Positions 34,731 through 42,971 of a DNA stretch of 55,764 nt are shown here, in pieces; within the stretch, counting starts at the first letter, position 1; the number at the start of each line of letters is the position of its first letter. This DNA is from an uncultured Oscillospiraceae bacterium (GTDB lineage Bacteria > Bacillota > Clostridia > Oscillospirales > Ruminococcaceae): the NCBI GenBank assembly GCA_934462925.1, contig CAKSIT010000017.1, positions 1 through 55,764 of the forward strand, read 5' to 3'. The notes below the pieces were generated by a model. It had not been told where the DNA came from. It saw only the letters and a program-made list of their open reading frames with translations, and made no database searches. The translations under genes and the position numbers were made by a program.

Positions 34731-35234
34731 ATGACGAACGACGTTATCAAGGAGGCTGTCGCAAAGCAGCAGTCGGGCGACAGAAAGCTTGCTGCGGACA
34801 ACAGCGTTCTGGGCAAGGTGATGACCTTTAATATCGGTGAGCAGGTTTACGGCATAGAGATACAGTACGTCACCGAAATAATAGAAATGCAGCGCATAAC
34901 CAAAGTGCCGCACGTTCCCTCCTACATCAAGGGCATAATCAACGTGCGCAGTAAGGTAGTGCCTATCGTGGATATAAGAGCGCGCTTCGGCAAGCCCGAG
35001 ATACCCTACACGGGGCGCACTTGCATAATAATTTTAGCGCTCGGAGATATCTCCGTTGGCATTATCGTGGACAGCGTTGCAGACGTTGAGGATATCCACA
35101 CGGGCGACATTTCCGCAACGCCCGAGAACCACTCCGTAAACACAAATTGCTTTATACAGTACATGATACGCTCGGGCGAGAACGTAAAGCTAATTCTCGA
35201 CGTATCCAAGTTGCTTGACGAGCAGGGGGCGTAA
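34731..35234 (+). CDS. cheW: Chemotaxis coupling protein CheW
   Basis: CheW links chemoreceptors to CheA. The 167-aa protein is a single CheW domain: VLGKVMTFNIGEQVYGIEI near 24, then TKVPHVPSYIKGIINVRSKV near 62-82 and DSVADVE near 109. About 22 extra residues precede the domain. ATG 34731 follows AAGGAGGA, 15 bases after cheA, so the two are tightly coupled. Confidence 0.96.
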   Translation: MTNDVIKEAVAKQQSGDRKLAADNSVLGKVMTFNIGEQVYGIEIQYVTEIIEMQRITKVPHVPSYIKGIINVRSKVVPIVDIRARFGKPEIPYTGRTCIIILALGDISVGIIVDSVADVEDIHTGDISATPENHSVNTNCFIQYMIRSGENVKLILDVSKLLDEQGA

Positions 35235-35240
35235 TTCATC

Positions 35241-36062
35241 ATGGAGATTACCGACCGCGAATTCCATCGGCTGGTGGACTTTATGCACGACAACTACGGC
35301 ATAAACCTTTCCGCAAAGCGCGTGCTTATTCAGGGGCGGCTGGGGAATATGCTCAAAGAGCGCGGCTTCGCAAGCTATGACGCGTACATAGACGCGGTGC
35401 TTGCAGACACCACGGGCGCAGAGGTAACAACGATACTCAACAAGCTCACGACAAACCACACCTACTTTATGCGCGAGCCAGAGCATTACACCTTTATGCG
35501 CGAGGTCATACTGCCGTGGGCGCTTTCAAACGCGAAAACGCACGAGCTGCGCATATGGAGCGCGGGCTGCTCGAGCGGGGAGGAGTGCTACACCACAGCC
35601 ATGCTTCTCGACGACTACCTCGGCGCGCAGAAATCGTCGTGGGACACGCGCATTCTCGCAACGGACATTTCGCACAGCGTAATGGACAAGGCGAAAGCGG
35701 GCGTATACAGCGAGGAGGGCATGAAGGGGCTTTCCCCCGAGTGGAAGAAGCGCTACTTTAACGACCTTGGCGGCGGCAAGTACGAGATATGCCGGGCGAT
35801 AAAGAATCAGATAATCTTTAAGCCCTTTAACCTTATGGACCAAATGCCCGAAAAATACAAGCGGCTGCCGTTTGACTTGATTTTTTGCAGAAATGTGATG
35901 ATTTATTTCGACCAGCCGACGAAAAACGCGCTTGTAAACCGCTTTTACGAGGTTGTAAAGCCCGGCGGGTATTTCTTTACGGGACACGCGGAGAGCATTC
36001 CGCGCGGCGAAACTAAGTTCGAGTATATCAAGCCCGCGATATACCGCAGGCCGCTTCGCTGA
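35241..36062 (+). CDS. cheR: Chemoreceptor glutamate methyltransferase CheR
   Basis: CheR methylates receptor glutamates with S-adenosylmethionine for adaptation. The 273-aa protein has the N-terminal helical domain, TNHTYFMREPEHY near 74, the SAM motif IWSAGCSSGEECYT near 100, ATDIS near 140 and LIFCRNVMIYFD near 213. It begins six bases after cheW; the ribosome site overlaps the cheW end (GAGCAGGGGG). Confidence 0.96.
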   Translation: MEITDREFHRLVDFMHDNYGINLSAKRVLIQGRLGNMLKERGFASYDAYIDAVLADTTGAEVTTILNKLTTNHTYFMREPEHYTFMREVILPWALSNAKTHELRIWSAGCSSGEECYTTAMLLDDYLGAQKSSWDTRILATDISHSVMDKAKAGVYSEEGMKGLSPEWKKRYFNDLGGGKYEICRAIKNQIIFKPFNLMDQMPEKYKRLPFDLIFCRNVMIYFDQPTKNALVNRFYEVVKPGGYFFTGHAESIPRGETKFEYIKPAIYRRPLR

Positions 36063-36093
36063 CGGCTGAAGTATGCGGCAGGGAGGCACGGAT

Positions 36094-37143
36094 TTGAACA
36101 GGATAAAGCTGCTTGTCGTGGACGATTCTATATTGTTCAGAGAGCTTTTGGCGCGTTACATACGCCGCGACGACCAGATTGACGTTATCGGCATGGCGGG
36201 CGACGCCTATGCCGCGCGCGATATGATAGAAAAAGCCGCGCCCGACGTTATGACGCTTGACGTTGAAATGCCGCGCATGGACGGCATAGCCTTTTTGAGA
36301 AAGCTGCTTCCGCAGTGCTATGTTCCCACGGTGATAATATCCTCCTCCGAGGAGAAGCGCGCCGCGGCAATGGCTGCGGGGGCTATGGACTTCATCACAA
36401 AGCCGCAGACGAGGACCGCTGCGGAAATGGAGCGCTTTGCGCAGCAGGTATGCATGGCGATAAAGCACGCCTATATAAGGCGCGACAAGGCTGCGGCAGC
36501 CGCAAAAAGCGCGCCCCCGCCCGAGCCGCGCCACACGGTGTTCCGCACTACGGCGCACCCGCGCCTGCGCAAGTCCGAGGCGGTCATTGCGCTTGGCGCT
36601 TCAACAGGCGGCACGGAGGCGCTTGAGCAGGTGGTAAGGGCGTTTCCCGAGGACACGCCGCCAGTGCTTATCGTGCAGCATATGCCCGCAGGCTTTACAA
36701 AGCTCTATGCGGAGAGGCTCAACCGCGGCTGCCGCATGGCGGTAAAGGAGGCCGAGGACGGCGACAGGCTGCGCAGGGGGCTTATAATAGTCGGCGCGGG
36801 CGACAACCATCTGCGGCTGTGCCGCGACAGGCAGGGGTTTTATGTAAGCTCAAAGCCGGGCGAGCGCGTTTCGGGGCATTGCCCGTCGGTAGACGTGCTG
36901 TTCACGAGCGTTGCTGAGGTCGCAAAGGACCGCGCTATCGGCGCTATATTCACGGGAATGGGCCGCGACGGCGCGGACGGTCTGCTTAAAATGCGGCAGG
37001 CGGGCGCGTTTACCGTCGGGCAGGATAAGGACAGCTGTGTTGTTTACGGAATGCCTATGGAGGCGTTCAAGATAGGCGCGGTGGAGGTGCAGGCCTCGCT
37101 TTACGATATTGCGGGGATAATCCTTTCGCAGCTTACGGACTGA
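36094..37143 (+). CDS. cheB: Chemotaxis methylesterase/response regulator CheB
   Basis: CheB removes receptor methyl groups when phosphorylated by CheA. The 349-aa protein has a receiver domain with Asp56 (TLDVEMPRMDG), a proline-rich linker (about 132-150) and a methylesterase domain with catalytic Ser in GASTGG near 168, His in QHMPAGF near 194 and Asp in GMGRDGADG near 290. I choose TTG 36094 because it follows AGGGAGG by seven bases; the ATG at 36073 has no ribosome site. Confidence 0.95.
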   Translation: MNRIKLLVVDDSILFRELLARYIRRDDQIDVIGMAGDAYAARDMIEKAAPDVMTLDVEMPRMDGIAFLRKLLPQCYVPTVIISSSEEKRAAAMAAGAMDFITKPQTRTAAEMERFAQQVCMAIKHAYIRRDKAAAAAKSAPPPEPRHTVFRTTAHPRLRKSEAVIALGASTGGTEALEQVVRAFPEDTPPVLIVQHMPAGFTKLYAERLNRGCRMAVKEAEDGDRLRRGLIIVGAGDNHLRLCRDRQGFYVSSKPGERVSGHCPSVDVLFTSVAEVAKDRAIGAIFTGMGRDGADGLLKMRQAGAFTVGQDKDSCVVYGMPMEAFKIGAVEVQASLYDIAGIILSQLTD

Positions 37144-37157
37144 AAAACACAATAACG

Positions 37158-37190
37158 AGCGGCGCTGCAATTTTGACAGCGCCGCTTTTT
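37158..37190 (+). terminator. Intrinsic terminator of the che operon
   Basis: AGCGGCGCTG and CAGCGCCGCT form a ten-pair stem followed by five T residues, 15 bases after the cheB stop. Confidence 0.9.
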
Positions 37191-37231
37191 CGGCTTTCTG
37201 CAAAAAAAGACGTAAAAATTTACATAAGCTA

Positions 37232-37261
37232 TTGACAGCCGCTCGTTTTGTATGCTATACT
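37232..37261 (+). promoter_or_regulatory. Strong sigma-A promoter of the conserved hypothetical
   Basis: Consensus TTGACA (37232-37237), an 18-base spacer and TATACT (37256-37261) with extended TG at 37253-37254. Transcription would start near 37268, which excludes the in-frame TTG at 37248 as a start codon. Confidence 0.88.
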
Positions 37262-37322
37262 ATTTATACGGAGCGCCGCTCATAACAAAAAACGCGCAAA
37301 TCTCGGAAAGGGGAGGACACCC

Positions 37323-38426
37323 ATAGAAAAAAACGCGTCACCCGAGGAAAAGAGGACTGTCCGCATTATTTCCGCGGACGGGGAAACGGCAGGCTTCACC
37401 TACCCGAAAAGGGCGAGGGGGCTTGTCAAAAAGGGTCGGGCACAGTTTGTGAACGACTTTGAAATTCGTATGAACGTGTCCGACGGAAACGATATTTCGG
37501 AGGAACATACGATGGAGTTCGATAACAATAATACCGTACAGAACGCACAGCCGCCCGTAACAAGGCTTTACTTCAGCGCCCGCGAATGGGGCTTTAACAA
37601 GGACTGCTCAAACAACGTCGGCTGCCGCAGCTTTATGCAAGGCCCGGACGGGGTAGTGGCAGAGGCGTTTATGATAGGCGACTGGGACTGGAACTGGACG
37701 GAAATAACGTCGAAAACGCTCATTTTGCAGAAGAACACGCTGCACACGTTCGTTTTCTGGCTTAACGGCGGTGAAAACGACAGCAATAACGAGACTTGCA
37801 GGTTCGAGGTAATATTCAACAACGACTACGAAAACCGCTATACCTACAACCTCAACCGCAGCTTTATCCGTCCGCTCAGAAAAATCAACGGCTGGGAGCT
37901 TTACGAGATTCCCTTTATGACCGCTGACAACGAGTACACGCAGCTTCGCTTTGTGGCGCAGCGCGCGTATATGACGGTGCTTGCCGCAAAAGACCCCGAG
38001 GCGTATGCGGAGCTTCCCGACGTACTTGACGAGTTTGAGGGCGAGCGCCCGCAGCGGCACAATATCGTGTTCGACGACGGCTTCCCTATTGATGAGTGGT
38101 ATTCCACCAGAAACCTGCGCGCGGCGCGCGAAAAGGCAGCAGGCGGCGCGGGCGAAAAAATGCCGCCCGCTGCGCAGAATAAAATAAGCACAGCCGACGC
38201 TATGGCTGCAATGCGGGGAATGTTTGACGAGATGAAAAACAGGTTTTGCCCCGAAGCCCTAGCGCAGACGATGGAATGCTACCTTGAGGGCTTAGAAGCT
38301 GAAAATATGCAGGAGGCCGTACAGGACGCTGCGAGCAGCATAGCGGGCTCGATGGAAGATATTGCAAACGAGTTCGAGCAGTTTTCCGAGGCTATGTCGC
38401 AGCTTGCTGAGAAATACGACAATTAA
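37323..38426 (+). CDS. Conserved hypothetical protein with probable ATA start
   Basis: The protein (about 367 aa) begins with a short basic domain, TYPKRARGLVKKGRAQFV (about 27-44), which I recall from hypothetical proteins of Ruminococcaceae. A beta-rich domain with aromatic residues follows (about 80-215; DWDWNWTE, FVFWLNGG, YTYNLNRSFIRPLRK), then an acidic, helical C-terminus. Function is unknown. The ribosome site GGGAGG (37311-37316) is followed at six bases by ATA (37323); no ATG, GTG or TTG lies in frame between the transcription start and residue 40 or more. It has its own strong promoter and is monocistronic. Confidence 0.72.
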   Translation: MEKNASPEEKRTVRIISADGETAGFTYPKRARGLVKKGRAQFVNDFEIRMNVSDGNDISEEHTMEFDNNNTVQNAQPPVTRLYFSAREWGFNKDCSNNVGCRSFMQGPDGVVAEAFMIGDWDWNWTEITSKTLILQKNTLHTFVFWLNGGENDSNNETCRFEVIFNNDYENRYTYNLNRSFIRPLRKINGWELYEIPFMTADNEYTQLRFVAQRAYMTVLAAKDPEAYAELPDVLDEFEGERPQRHNIVFDDGFPIDEWYSTRNLRAAREKAAGGAGEKMPPAAQNKISTADAMAAMRGMFDEMKNRFCPEALAQTMECYLEGLEAENMQEAVQDAASSIAGSMEDIANEFEQFSEAMSQLAEKYDN

Positions 38427-38455
38427 AGAGCGAGTTCCATTAGCTATACGACCCG

Positions 38456-38479
38456 TCCCCCGCGCTTCGGCGCGGGGGA
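38456..38479 (+). terminator. UUCG-capped hairpin after the hypothetical gene
   Basis: TCCCCCGCGC and GCGCGGGGGA form a ten-pair stem closed by a TTCG tetraloop. It lacks a T run (TACTTAATT follows), so it may protect the mRNA end rather than terminate alone. Confidence 0.55.
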
Positions 38480-38571
38480 TACTTAATTGTACAAAATGCC
38501 GTGCGGGCGTAGTTTTTCCTGCGAAAAACGAATATCCTGCGGGATTTATACAGGAAATTTGCAAAAAGTTA

Positions 38572-38600
38572 TTTACTTTTATTGCAAACGGTGCTATAAT
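38572..38600 (+). promoter_or_regulatory. Sigma-A promoter of ilvE
   Basis: TTTACT (38572-38577), 17 bases, TATAAT (38595-38600) with extended TG at 38592-38593. The leader of about 50 bases leaves no room for a T-box or leader peptide system. Confidence 0.75.
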
Positions 38601-38657
38601 GAATTTGTAGTTATTGTGTCCGCATATGCTTTAAGCGGGCAGGAAAGGAACAAAGAG

Positions 38658-39722
38658 ATGGAAATAAGAATCGAAAAAACGAAAACCCCCAAGACCAAGC
38701 CTACTGATGAATCCAAACTCGGCTTCGGGCATATTTTCACCGACCATATGTTCGTGATGGAATACGACACGGGCAAGGGCTGGCACGACGCAAGGGTAGT
38801 ACCCTACGGCGACATCACGATATCCCCCGCGGCAATGGTGCTGCACTACGGGCAGGAGATATTCGAGGGACTCAAGGCGTACAGAACGGCAGACGGTTCG
38901 GTGCAGTTCTTCCGCCCCGAGGAGAACTTCAAGCGCCTTAACGTATCCGCAAAGCGCCTTGTTATCCCCGAGATTCCCGTTGAGGACGCGCTGCAGGCGC
39001 TGCACACGCTCGTTGAGATAGACAAGGACTGGGTTCCCCATACCGACGGCGCTTCGCTTTATATCCGCCCGTTCGTTTTCGCGGCTGACCCGTTCCTCGG
39101 CGTTCGCCCGGGCGACAAGTACTACTTCATAATAATCCTCAGCCCCTCGGGCGCATACTATTCTACAGGGCTTAACCCCGTTTCCATTTATGTTGAAACC
39201 AACTATGTGCGCGCGGTACGCGGCGGCATGGGCTTCACCAAAACGGGCGGCAACTACGCCGCTTCCCTTGCGGGACAGGACGAGGCGCACAAGCAGGACT
39301 ACTCGCAGGTACTGTGGCTTGACGGCGTTGAGAGAAAGTACATTGAGGAAGTCGGCGCGATGAACATTATGTTCGTTATCGACGGCGAGGTGGTAACGCC
39401 CGAGCTTCAGGGTTCGATTCTCCCGGGCATTACGAGAAAGTCCGTTCTCGAGCTTTGCCGCAAGTGGGGCATGAAAGTATCCGAGCGCCGCATATCCATA
39501 CAGGAGGTTGCCGACGCGTACGACGCGGGCAAGCTCGACGAGGTATTTGGCACGGGTACGGCGGCTGTCGTATCTCCCGTAGGCCACCTTAAGTGGGGCG
39601 ACAAGATAATGGAGATAGGCAACAACAAGATAGGCCCGATAACACAAAAGCTTTACGACACCATGACGGGTATGCAGTACGGCAAGCTTCCCGACGACAT
39701 GGGCTGGATAGAGAAGCTTTGA
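38658..39722 (+). CDS. ilvE: Branched-chain amino acid aminotransferase
   Basis: This class IV PLP enzyme interconverts branched-chain amino acids and their keto acids. The 354-aa protein has GQEIFEGLKAYR near 74, the PLP lysine at about 195 (FTKTGGNYAAS), and the EVGAMNIMFV and GTGTAAVVSPVG regions expected of the family. The ATG at 38658 follows AGGAAAGGAA; the longer open frame upstream overlaps the promoter. A Nudix gene follows by 39 bases and is probably co-transcribed. Confidence 0.96.
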   Translation: MEIRIEKTKTPKTKPTDESKLGFGHIFTDHMFVMEYDTGKGWHDARVVPYGDITISPAAMVLHYGQEIFEGLKAYRTADGSVQFFRPEENFKRLNVSAKRLVIPEIPVEDALQALHTLVEIDKDWVPHTDGASLYIRPFVFAADPFLGVRPGDKYYFIIILSPSGAYYSTGLNPVSIYVETNYVRAVRGGMGFTKTGGNYAASLAGQDEAHKQDYSQVLWLDGVERKYIEEVGAMNIMFVIDGEVVTPELQGSILPGITRKSVLELCRKWGMKVSERRISIQEVADAYDAGKLDEVFGTGTAAVVSPVGHLKWGDKIMEIGNNKIGPITQKLYDTMTGMQYGKLPDDMGWIEKL

Positions 39723-39761
39723 GAGCATGGTTCGATATCCCGCGAGAGGAGGATAAACGGC

Positions 39762-40181
39762 TTGAATTTTGAAAGGTCCTGCGGGGCTGTGGTATACAGG
39801 CGCTCGCACGGAAACACCGAAATTCTTCTTATAAAGCACCTGCGTTCGGGCTGCTGGTCCTTTCCCAAGGGGCATATCGAGGAGGGCGAAACGGAAACGC
39901 AGACTGCCGTGCGCGAGATAAAGGAGGAAACGAACATCGACATTTCGATAGACGACCCGTCCTTTCGCGAAACGGTGGTGTTCAGCCCCCGCCGCGACAC
40001 CCGCAAGGAAGTCGTGTATTTCATCGGCAGGGCGCTCACCATGGACGCTGTGCCGCAGGAGGACGAAATATCCGATATCCGCTGGGTGGAGATAGGCGCA
40101 GCTCCCGCAAAGCTTACCTATGACAACGACAGGCTGATAGTCAACAAGGCGCGGGCATATCTGGCGCTGAGCAAAATATAA
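39762..40181 (+). CDS. Nudix hydrolase (Ap4A hydrolase-like)
   Basis: The 139-aa protein has a full Nudix box, GHIEEGETETQTAVREIKEE (about 38-57), and the N-terminal SCGAVVYRR strand seen in small diadenosine-tetraphosphate hydrolases. It cleaves nucleoside diphosphate-linked substrates; which one is uncertain. The TTG start at 39762 follows AGAGGAGG. It lies in one unit with ilvE and is closed by a terminator. Confidence 0.9.
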   Translation: MNFERSCGAVVYRRSHGNTEILLIKHLRSGCWSFPKGHIEEGETETQTAVREIKEETNIDISIDDPSFRETVVFSPRRDTRKEVVYFIGRALTMDAVPQEDEISDIRWVEIGAAPAKLTYDNDRLIVNKARAYLALSKI

Positions 40182-40196
40182 CAATGTAACTGTCTG

Positions 40197-40227
40197 AGCC
40201 GCTCTCGGGAATCCGAGGGCGGCTTTT
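40197..40227 (+). terminator. Intrinsic terminator after the Nudix gene
   Basis: GCCGCTCTCGG pairs with CCGAGGGCGGC around GAAT, followed by TTTT. The remaining spacer to the antiporter (about 210 bases) is AT-rich with a promoter but no gene. Confidence 0.88.
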
Positions 40228-40364
40228 GTGTCGGCTTTTGTCGAACGCAAAAAAGGGCGTGTAAACCCGCACAAACGGCTTTGTTAAGCGGCGCTTTATT
40301 GCTCTAAAACGGTTGAAAAATTTGTGAAAATTTTCTCATAGGGGTGGCGCGCGGGCGTAAAATA

Positions 40365-40373
40365 TGTTATAAT
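40365..40373 (+). promoter_or_regulatory. Extended -10 promoter of the antiporter
   Basis: TGTTATAAT gives a perfect -10 (40368-40373) with the TG extension. No matching -35 is visible. The leader of about 60 bases is too short for a c-di-AMP riboswitch. Confidence 0.6.
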
Positions 40374-40440
40374 TATATCATAGACATATAATCATATAAA
40401 TAAGAAAGCGGGCGGCAGACAGAACAAGGAGGGACACGGC

Positions 40441-42048
40441 TTGACATTCTTTATTCTTATAGCGGCGGTTGTGCTGGTGCTTTGCGTTTATTCCGACAAG
40501 CTCAGCGGAAAGATAGGCGTGCCTGCGCTGCTTATCTTTATGGGCGTTGGTATGCTTTTCGGTGTGGACGGTATATTAAAGATACCGTTTGAAAACTACG
40601 AGTTCTCCTCGCTCATATGCGAAGCGGCGCTAATCGTCATCATGTTTACGGGCGGATTTTCCGTAAAGATACAGAGCGCGAAGCCCGTTATGGTAAAGGC
40701 CTGCCTTATGTCAACGGTAGGCGTTGTGCTTACGGCGGCGGTAACGGGCGTGTTTTGTTTTTTCGTGCTGGGGTTCAGCTGGCAGGAAAGCTTTCTTATG
40801 GGCGCGGTAATAAGCTCGACGGACGCCGCCTCGGTATTTGCGGTGCTGCGTTCAAAGCGGCTTAACCTTAAGAACGGCTTAGCGCCGCTGCTTGAGGTGG
40901 AGAGCGGCAGTAACGACCCGTTCTCCTATATGCTCACGGTAATAGCGCTGTCGCTTATGAAAGGCGAGGGCGCGGGTTCGCTCGGGCTGCTGATATTCAC
41001 GCAGCTGTTCTTTGGCTTGCTTTTCGGCGTGGCTGTGGGCGCGGCGGGCGTGTTTGCGCTTAAGCGCTTCAAGGCGCAGTCCGAGGGCTTCGGCTCGATA
41101 CTGCTGCTGTCTGCGGCGCTTTTTGCCTACGGACTGCCGACGGCGCTCGGCGGCAACGGGTATCTTTCGGTGTACATAGCGGGCGCTATCCTCGGCAGCG
41201 CAAAAATAAGCGGCAAAACCGAAGCCGTGGGCTTTCTCAACGGCATAACGGGGCTGTGCCAGATAGCGGTATTCTTCCTGTTGGGTCTGCTTGCAACGCC
41301 GTCTGAAATGCTTAAGTCCCTTGTACCTGCGCTGCTGGTGTTCTTATGCCTTACGCTTATTTCGCGCCCTGTTGCGGTGGCGCTGCTGTGCTACAGAACC
41401 GACCTTAAGGAGAAGCTATTTATAGCGCTTGCGGGACTGCGCGGCGCGTCCTCTGTCGTATTCTCGATAATGGCGGTAATAAGCAGCGGCCACACGGAAA
41501 ATAACGTGTTCAACATAGTTTTCTGCGTGTGCCTGCTTTCAATGCTCGTGCAGGGTACGCTGCTGCCGACCGCCGCGCGCAAGCTTCAGCTTATCGACGA
41601 CGGCTCGGACGTATTGCGCACGTTCAACGACTACCGCACGGACAATTCTCCCGCGCTTATACGCGTTTTTGTAAACGAGGGACACCAATGGGAGAACAAG
41701 CAGCTCAGCGAGTGCCATCTGCCCGACGGTTCGCTTGCGGTAATGATAAAGCGCGGGGAGGAGAGCATAGTTCCGCGCGGAAACACGGTGCTGCACAACG
41801 GGGACAACGTTATACTCACCGTGCCGCCGTTTGAGGAGGCCGTGGGGCTGTCGCTGCGCGAGATAAACGTGGGCGCGGGTCACCCGTGGGCGGGCGGCAG
41901 GATAAGCGCGCTCGACCTGCCCGCAAACCTGCTTATCGTGCTTATAAAGCGCGGCGAGGAGAGCATTATCCCCGACGGCGCGACAGAGATTCACGCAGAC
42001 GACATAGTTGTAGTGACAGACAGGGAAATGAGCGAGAGTCCCGCCTAG
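40441..42048 (+). CDS. Potassium/proton antiporter (CPA1, with two RCK_C domains)
   Basis: The 535-aa protein has about twelve membrane segments (to about residue 380) of the cation/proton antiporter 1 family, with SSTDAASVFAVLR near 123 and LEVESGSNDPFSYML near 150. Two C-terminal TrkA-C/RCK_C-type domains follow (about 405-465 and 470-530), each with a LxVxIKRGEESIxP motif, which in relatives bind nucleotides such as c-di-AMP. It would expel K+ (or Na+) in exchange for protons. The TTG start at 40441 follows AAGGAGGG. Confidence 0.9.
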   Translation: MTFFILIAAVVLVLCVYSDKLSGKIGVPALLIFMGVGMLFGVDGILKIPFENYEFSSLICEAALIVIMFTGGFSVKIQSAKPVMVKACLMSTVGVVLTAAVTGVFCFFVLGFSWQESFLMGAVISSTDAASVFAVLRSKRLNLKNGLAPLLEVESGSNDPFSYMLTVIALSLMKGEGAGSLGLLIFTQLFFGLLFGVAVGAAGVFALKRFKAQSEGFGSILLLSAALFAYGLPTALGGNGYLSVYIAGAILGSAKISGKTEAVGFLNGITGLCQIAVFFLLGLLATPSEMLKSLVPALLVFLCLTLISRPVAVALLCYRTDLKEKLFIALAGLRGASSVVFSIMAVISSGHTENNVFNIVFCVCLLSMLVQGTLLPTAARKLQLIDDGSDVLRTFNDYRTDNSPALIRVFVNEGHQWENKQLSECHLPDGSLAVMIKRGEESIVPRGNTVLHNGDNVILTVPPFEEAVGLSLREINVGAGHPWAGGRISALDLPANLLIVLIKRGEESIIPDGATEIHADDIVVVTDREMSESPA

Positions 42049-42069
42049 TGTGGAACTTTTTTGGCAAGC

Positions 42070-42100
42070 TAAAGCGGCGGGATTTTAAGCCTGCCGCTTA
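42070..42100 (+). terminator. Possible terminator after the antiporter
   Basis: TAAAGCGGCGGG and CCTGCCGCTTA form a stem with one internal mismatch. No T run follows, so termination here is uncertain. Confidence 0.45.
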
Positions 42101-42149
42101 GACTGTCCCTCGTATGTGTTTTTGACGGTCTTTAGCAACAGCAAGTTGC

Positions 42150-42178
42150 TTGCAAAATCGCCCGAGCCGCAGTATAAT
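42150..42178 (+). promoter_or_regulatory. Sigma-A promoter of the HTH/zinc-ribbon gene
   Basis: TTGCAA (42150-42155), 17 bases, TATAAT (42173-42178). The start codon is only 19 bases after the -10, so the leader is very short but still includes the AGGTGAT ribosome site. Confidence 0.75.
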
Positions 42179-42196
42179 ATAGGCGAGGTGATACAT

Positions 42197-42643
42197 ATGG
42201 AAACAAAGGAAGTTATACGCGCACTGCGCGAAAAAAGCTCAATGTCGCAGGAGCAGCTTGCGGAAAAGGTATTTGTCACGCGGCAGGCGGTATCGCGGTG
42301 GGAAACGGGCGAAACCGTCCCCAACACCGAAACGCTCAAGCTGCTTTCGGCGCTTTTCGACGTGTCTGTGAACACGCTTCTCGGCGCGCCGCGCACGCTC
42401 GTGTGCCAGTGCTGCGGAATGCCCCTCGAGGACGGCAACATCAGCAAAGAGCCTGACGGCGCGTTCAACGAGGACTACTGCAAGTGGTGCTACGCGGACG
42501 GCAAATTCGCCTACGCGAGCATTGAACAGCTTACGGATTTTCTTGTCGAGCATATGTCGGGGGAGAGCTTCCCGAAAGAGCAGGCGAGGGCGTACTTTGA
42601 GCAGACCCTGCCGCAGCTCGGCCACTGGAAGAACAAGGCGTAA
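42197..42643 (+). CDS. XRE-type HTH protein with zinc-ribbon domain
   Basis: The 148-aa protein has a Cro/C1 helix-turn-helix (SSMSQEQLAEKVFVTRQAVS near 14-33) and a C-terminal domain with CQCCGMPLED near 75 and YCKWCYADGKF near 98. These four cysteines fit the putative zinc-ribbon family often found alone or fused to XRE domains. The target genes are unknown. ATG 42197 follows AGGTGAT; the longer open frame upstream would span the promoter. Confidence 0.85.
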   Translation: METKEVIRALREKSSMSQEQLAEKVFVTRQAVSRWETGETVPNTETLKLLSALFDVSVNTLLGAPRTLVCQCCGMPLEDGNISKEPDGAFNEDYCKWCYADGKFAYASIEQLTDFLVEHMSGESFPKEQARAYFEQTLPQLGHWKNKA

Positions 42644-42665
42644 AAGCGAAACGTACAAAAAGCGT

Positions 42666-42702
42666 GCCTGTCCGAGAGTTTTCTCGGTCGGGCTTATTTT
42701 TG
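42666..42702 (+). terminator. Intrinsic terminator after the HTH/zinc-ribbon gene
   Basis: GCCTGTCCGAGA pairs with TCTCGGTCGGGC (one mismatch) around GTTT, followed by TTATTTTT. The dispersed repeat begins immediately after it. Confidence 0.85.
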
Positions 42703-42703
42703 T

Positions 42704-42862
42704 GGGCACATCTAAAAACCGGTTTGAAAAGGGAAAATGGGTAGAGTGCGCCGAATGCGAGGAAAGCCGACGAAGTAAGGCTGTATGCCTTACGAGGAGG
42801 TTTGACGACGCAGGCGGTGTGCTATACACATTTTCACTCAAACAAGGTTTTTAGAGGTGACC
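42704..42862 (+). repeat. MITE-like dispersed repeat, copy 1 (complete)
   Basis: About 159 bases with imperfect terminal inverted repeats: GGGCACATCTAAAAACC (42704-42720) against the complement of GGTTTTTAGAGGTGACC (42846-42862), 15 of 17 matching, with the similarity continuing inward through TTTGA and AAAATG. Inside are hairpins GTAAGGC-GCCTTAC (42775-42793) and GTGTGCTATACAC. No transposase or credible gene is present. A second copy begins at 55694. It could be a MITE or a mobile structured RNA. Confidence 0.75.
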
Positions 42863-42884
42863 TTGTGAAATTCGTAAAAATCTA

Positions 42885-42913
42885 TTGAAATGGGCGTGGG
42901 ATTTTGGTATAAT
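42885..42913 (+). promoter_or_regulatory. Sigma-A promoter of fucI
   Basis: TTGAAA (42885-42890), 17 bases, TATAAT (42908-42913), starting 23 bases after the repeat element. No clear sugar-responsive operator was recognised. Confidence 0.82.
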
Positions 42914-42971
42914 ACAAATAAGGTTCTGTAATAACGATTACAGATAAAATTAAACGAAAGGAATACATATT

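Noticed and set aside
37248..37250. TTG as start of the conserved hypothetical
   Set aside because: It lies between the -35 and -10 boxes of a consensus promoter and would not be in the transcript.
38631..40274. A 547-codon open frame antisense to ilvE and the Nudix gene
   Set aside because: Both sense genes are secure and have ribosome sites and promoters; the antisense frame has neither.
42722..42854. Small coding frame through the dispersed repeat
   Set aside because: It spans the whole repeat without a ribosome site and recurs only because the repeat does; it is more likely non-coding.
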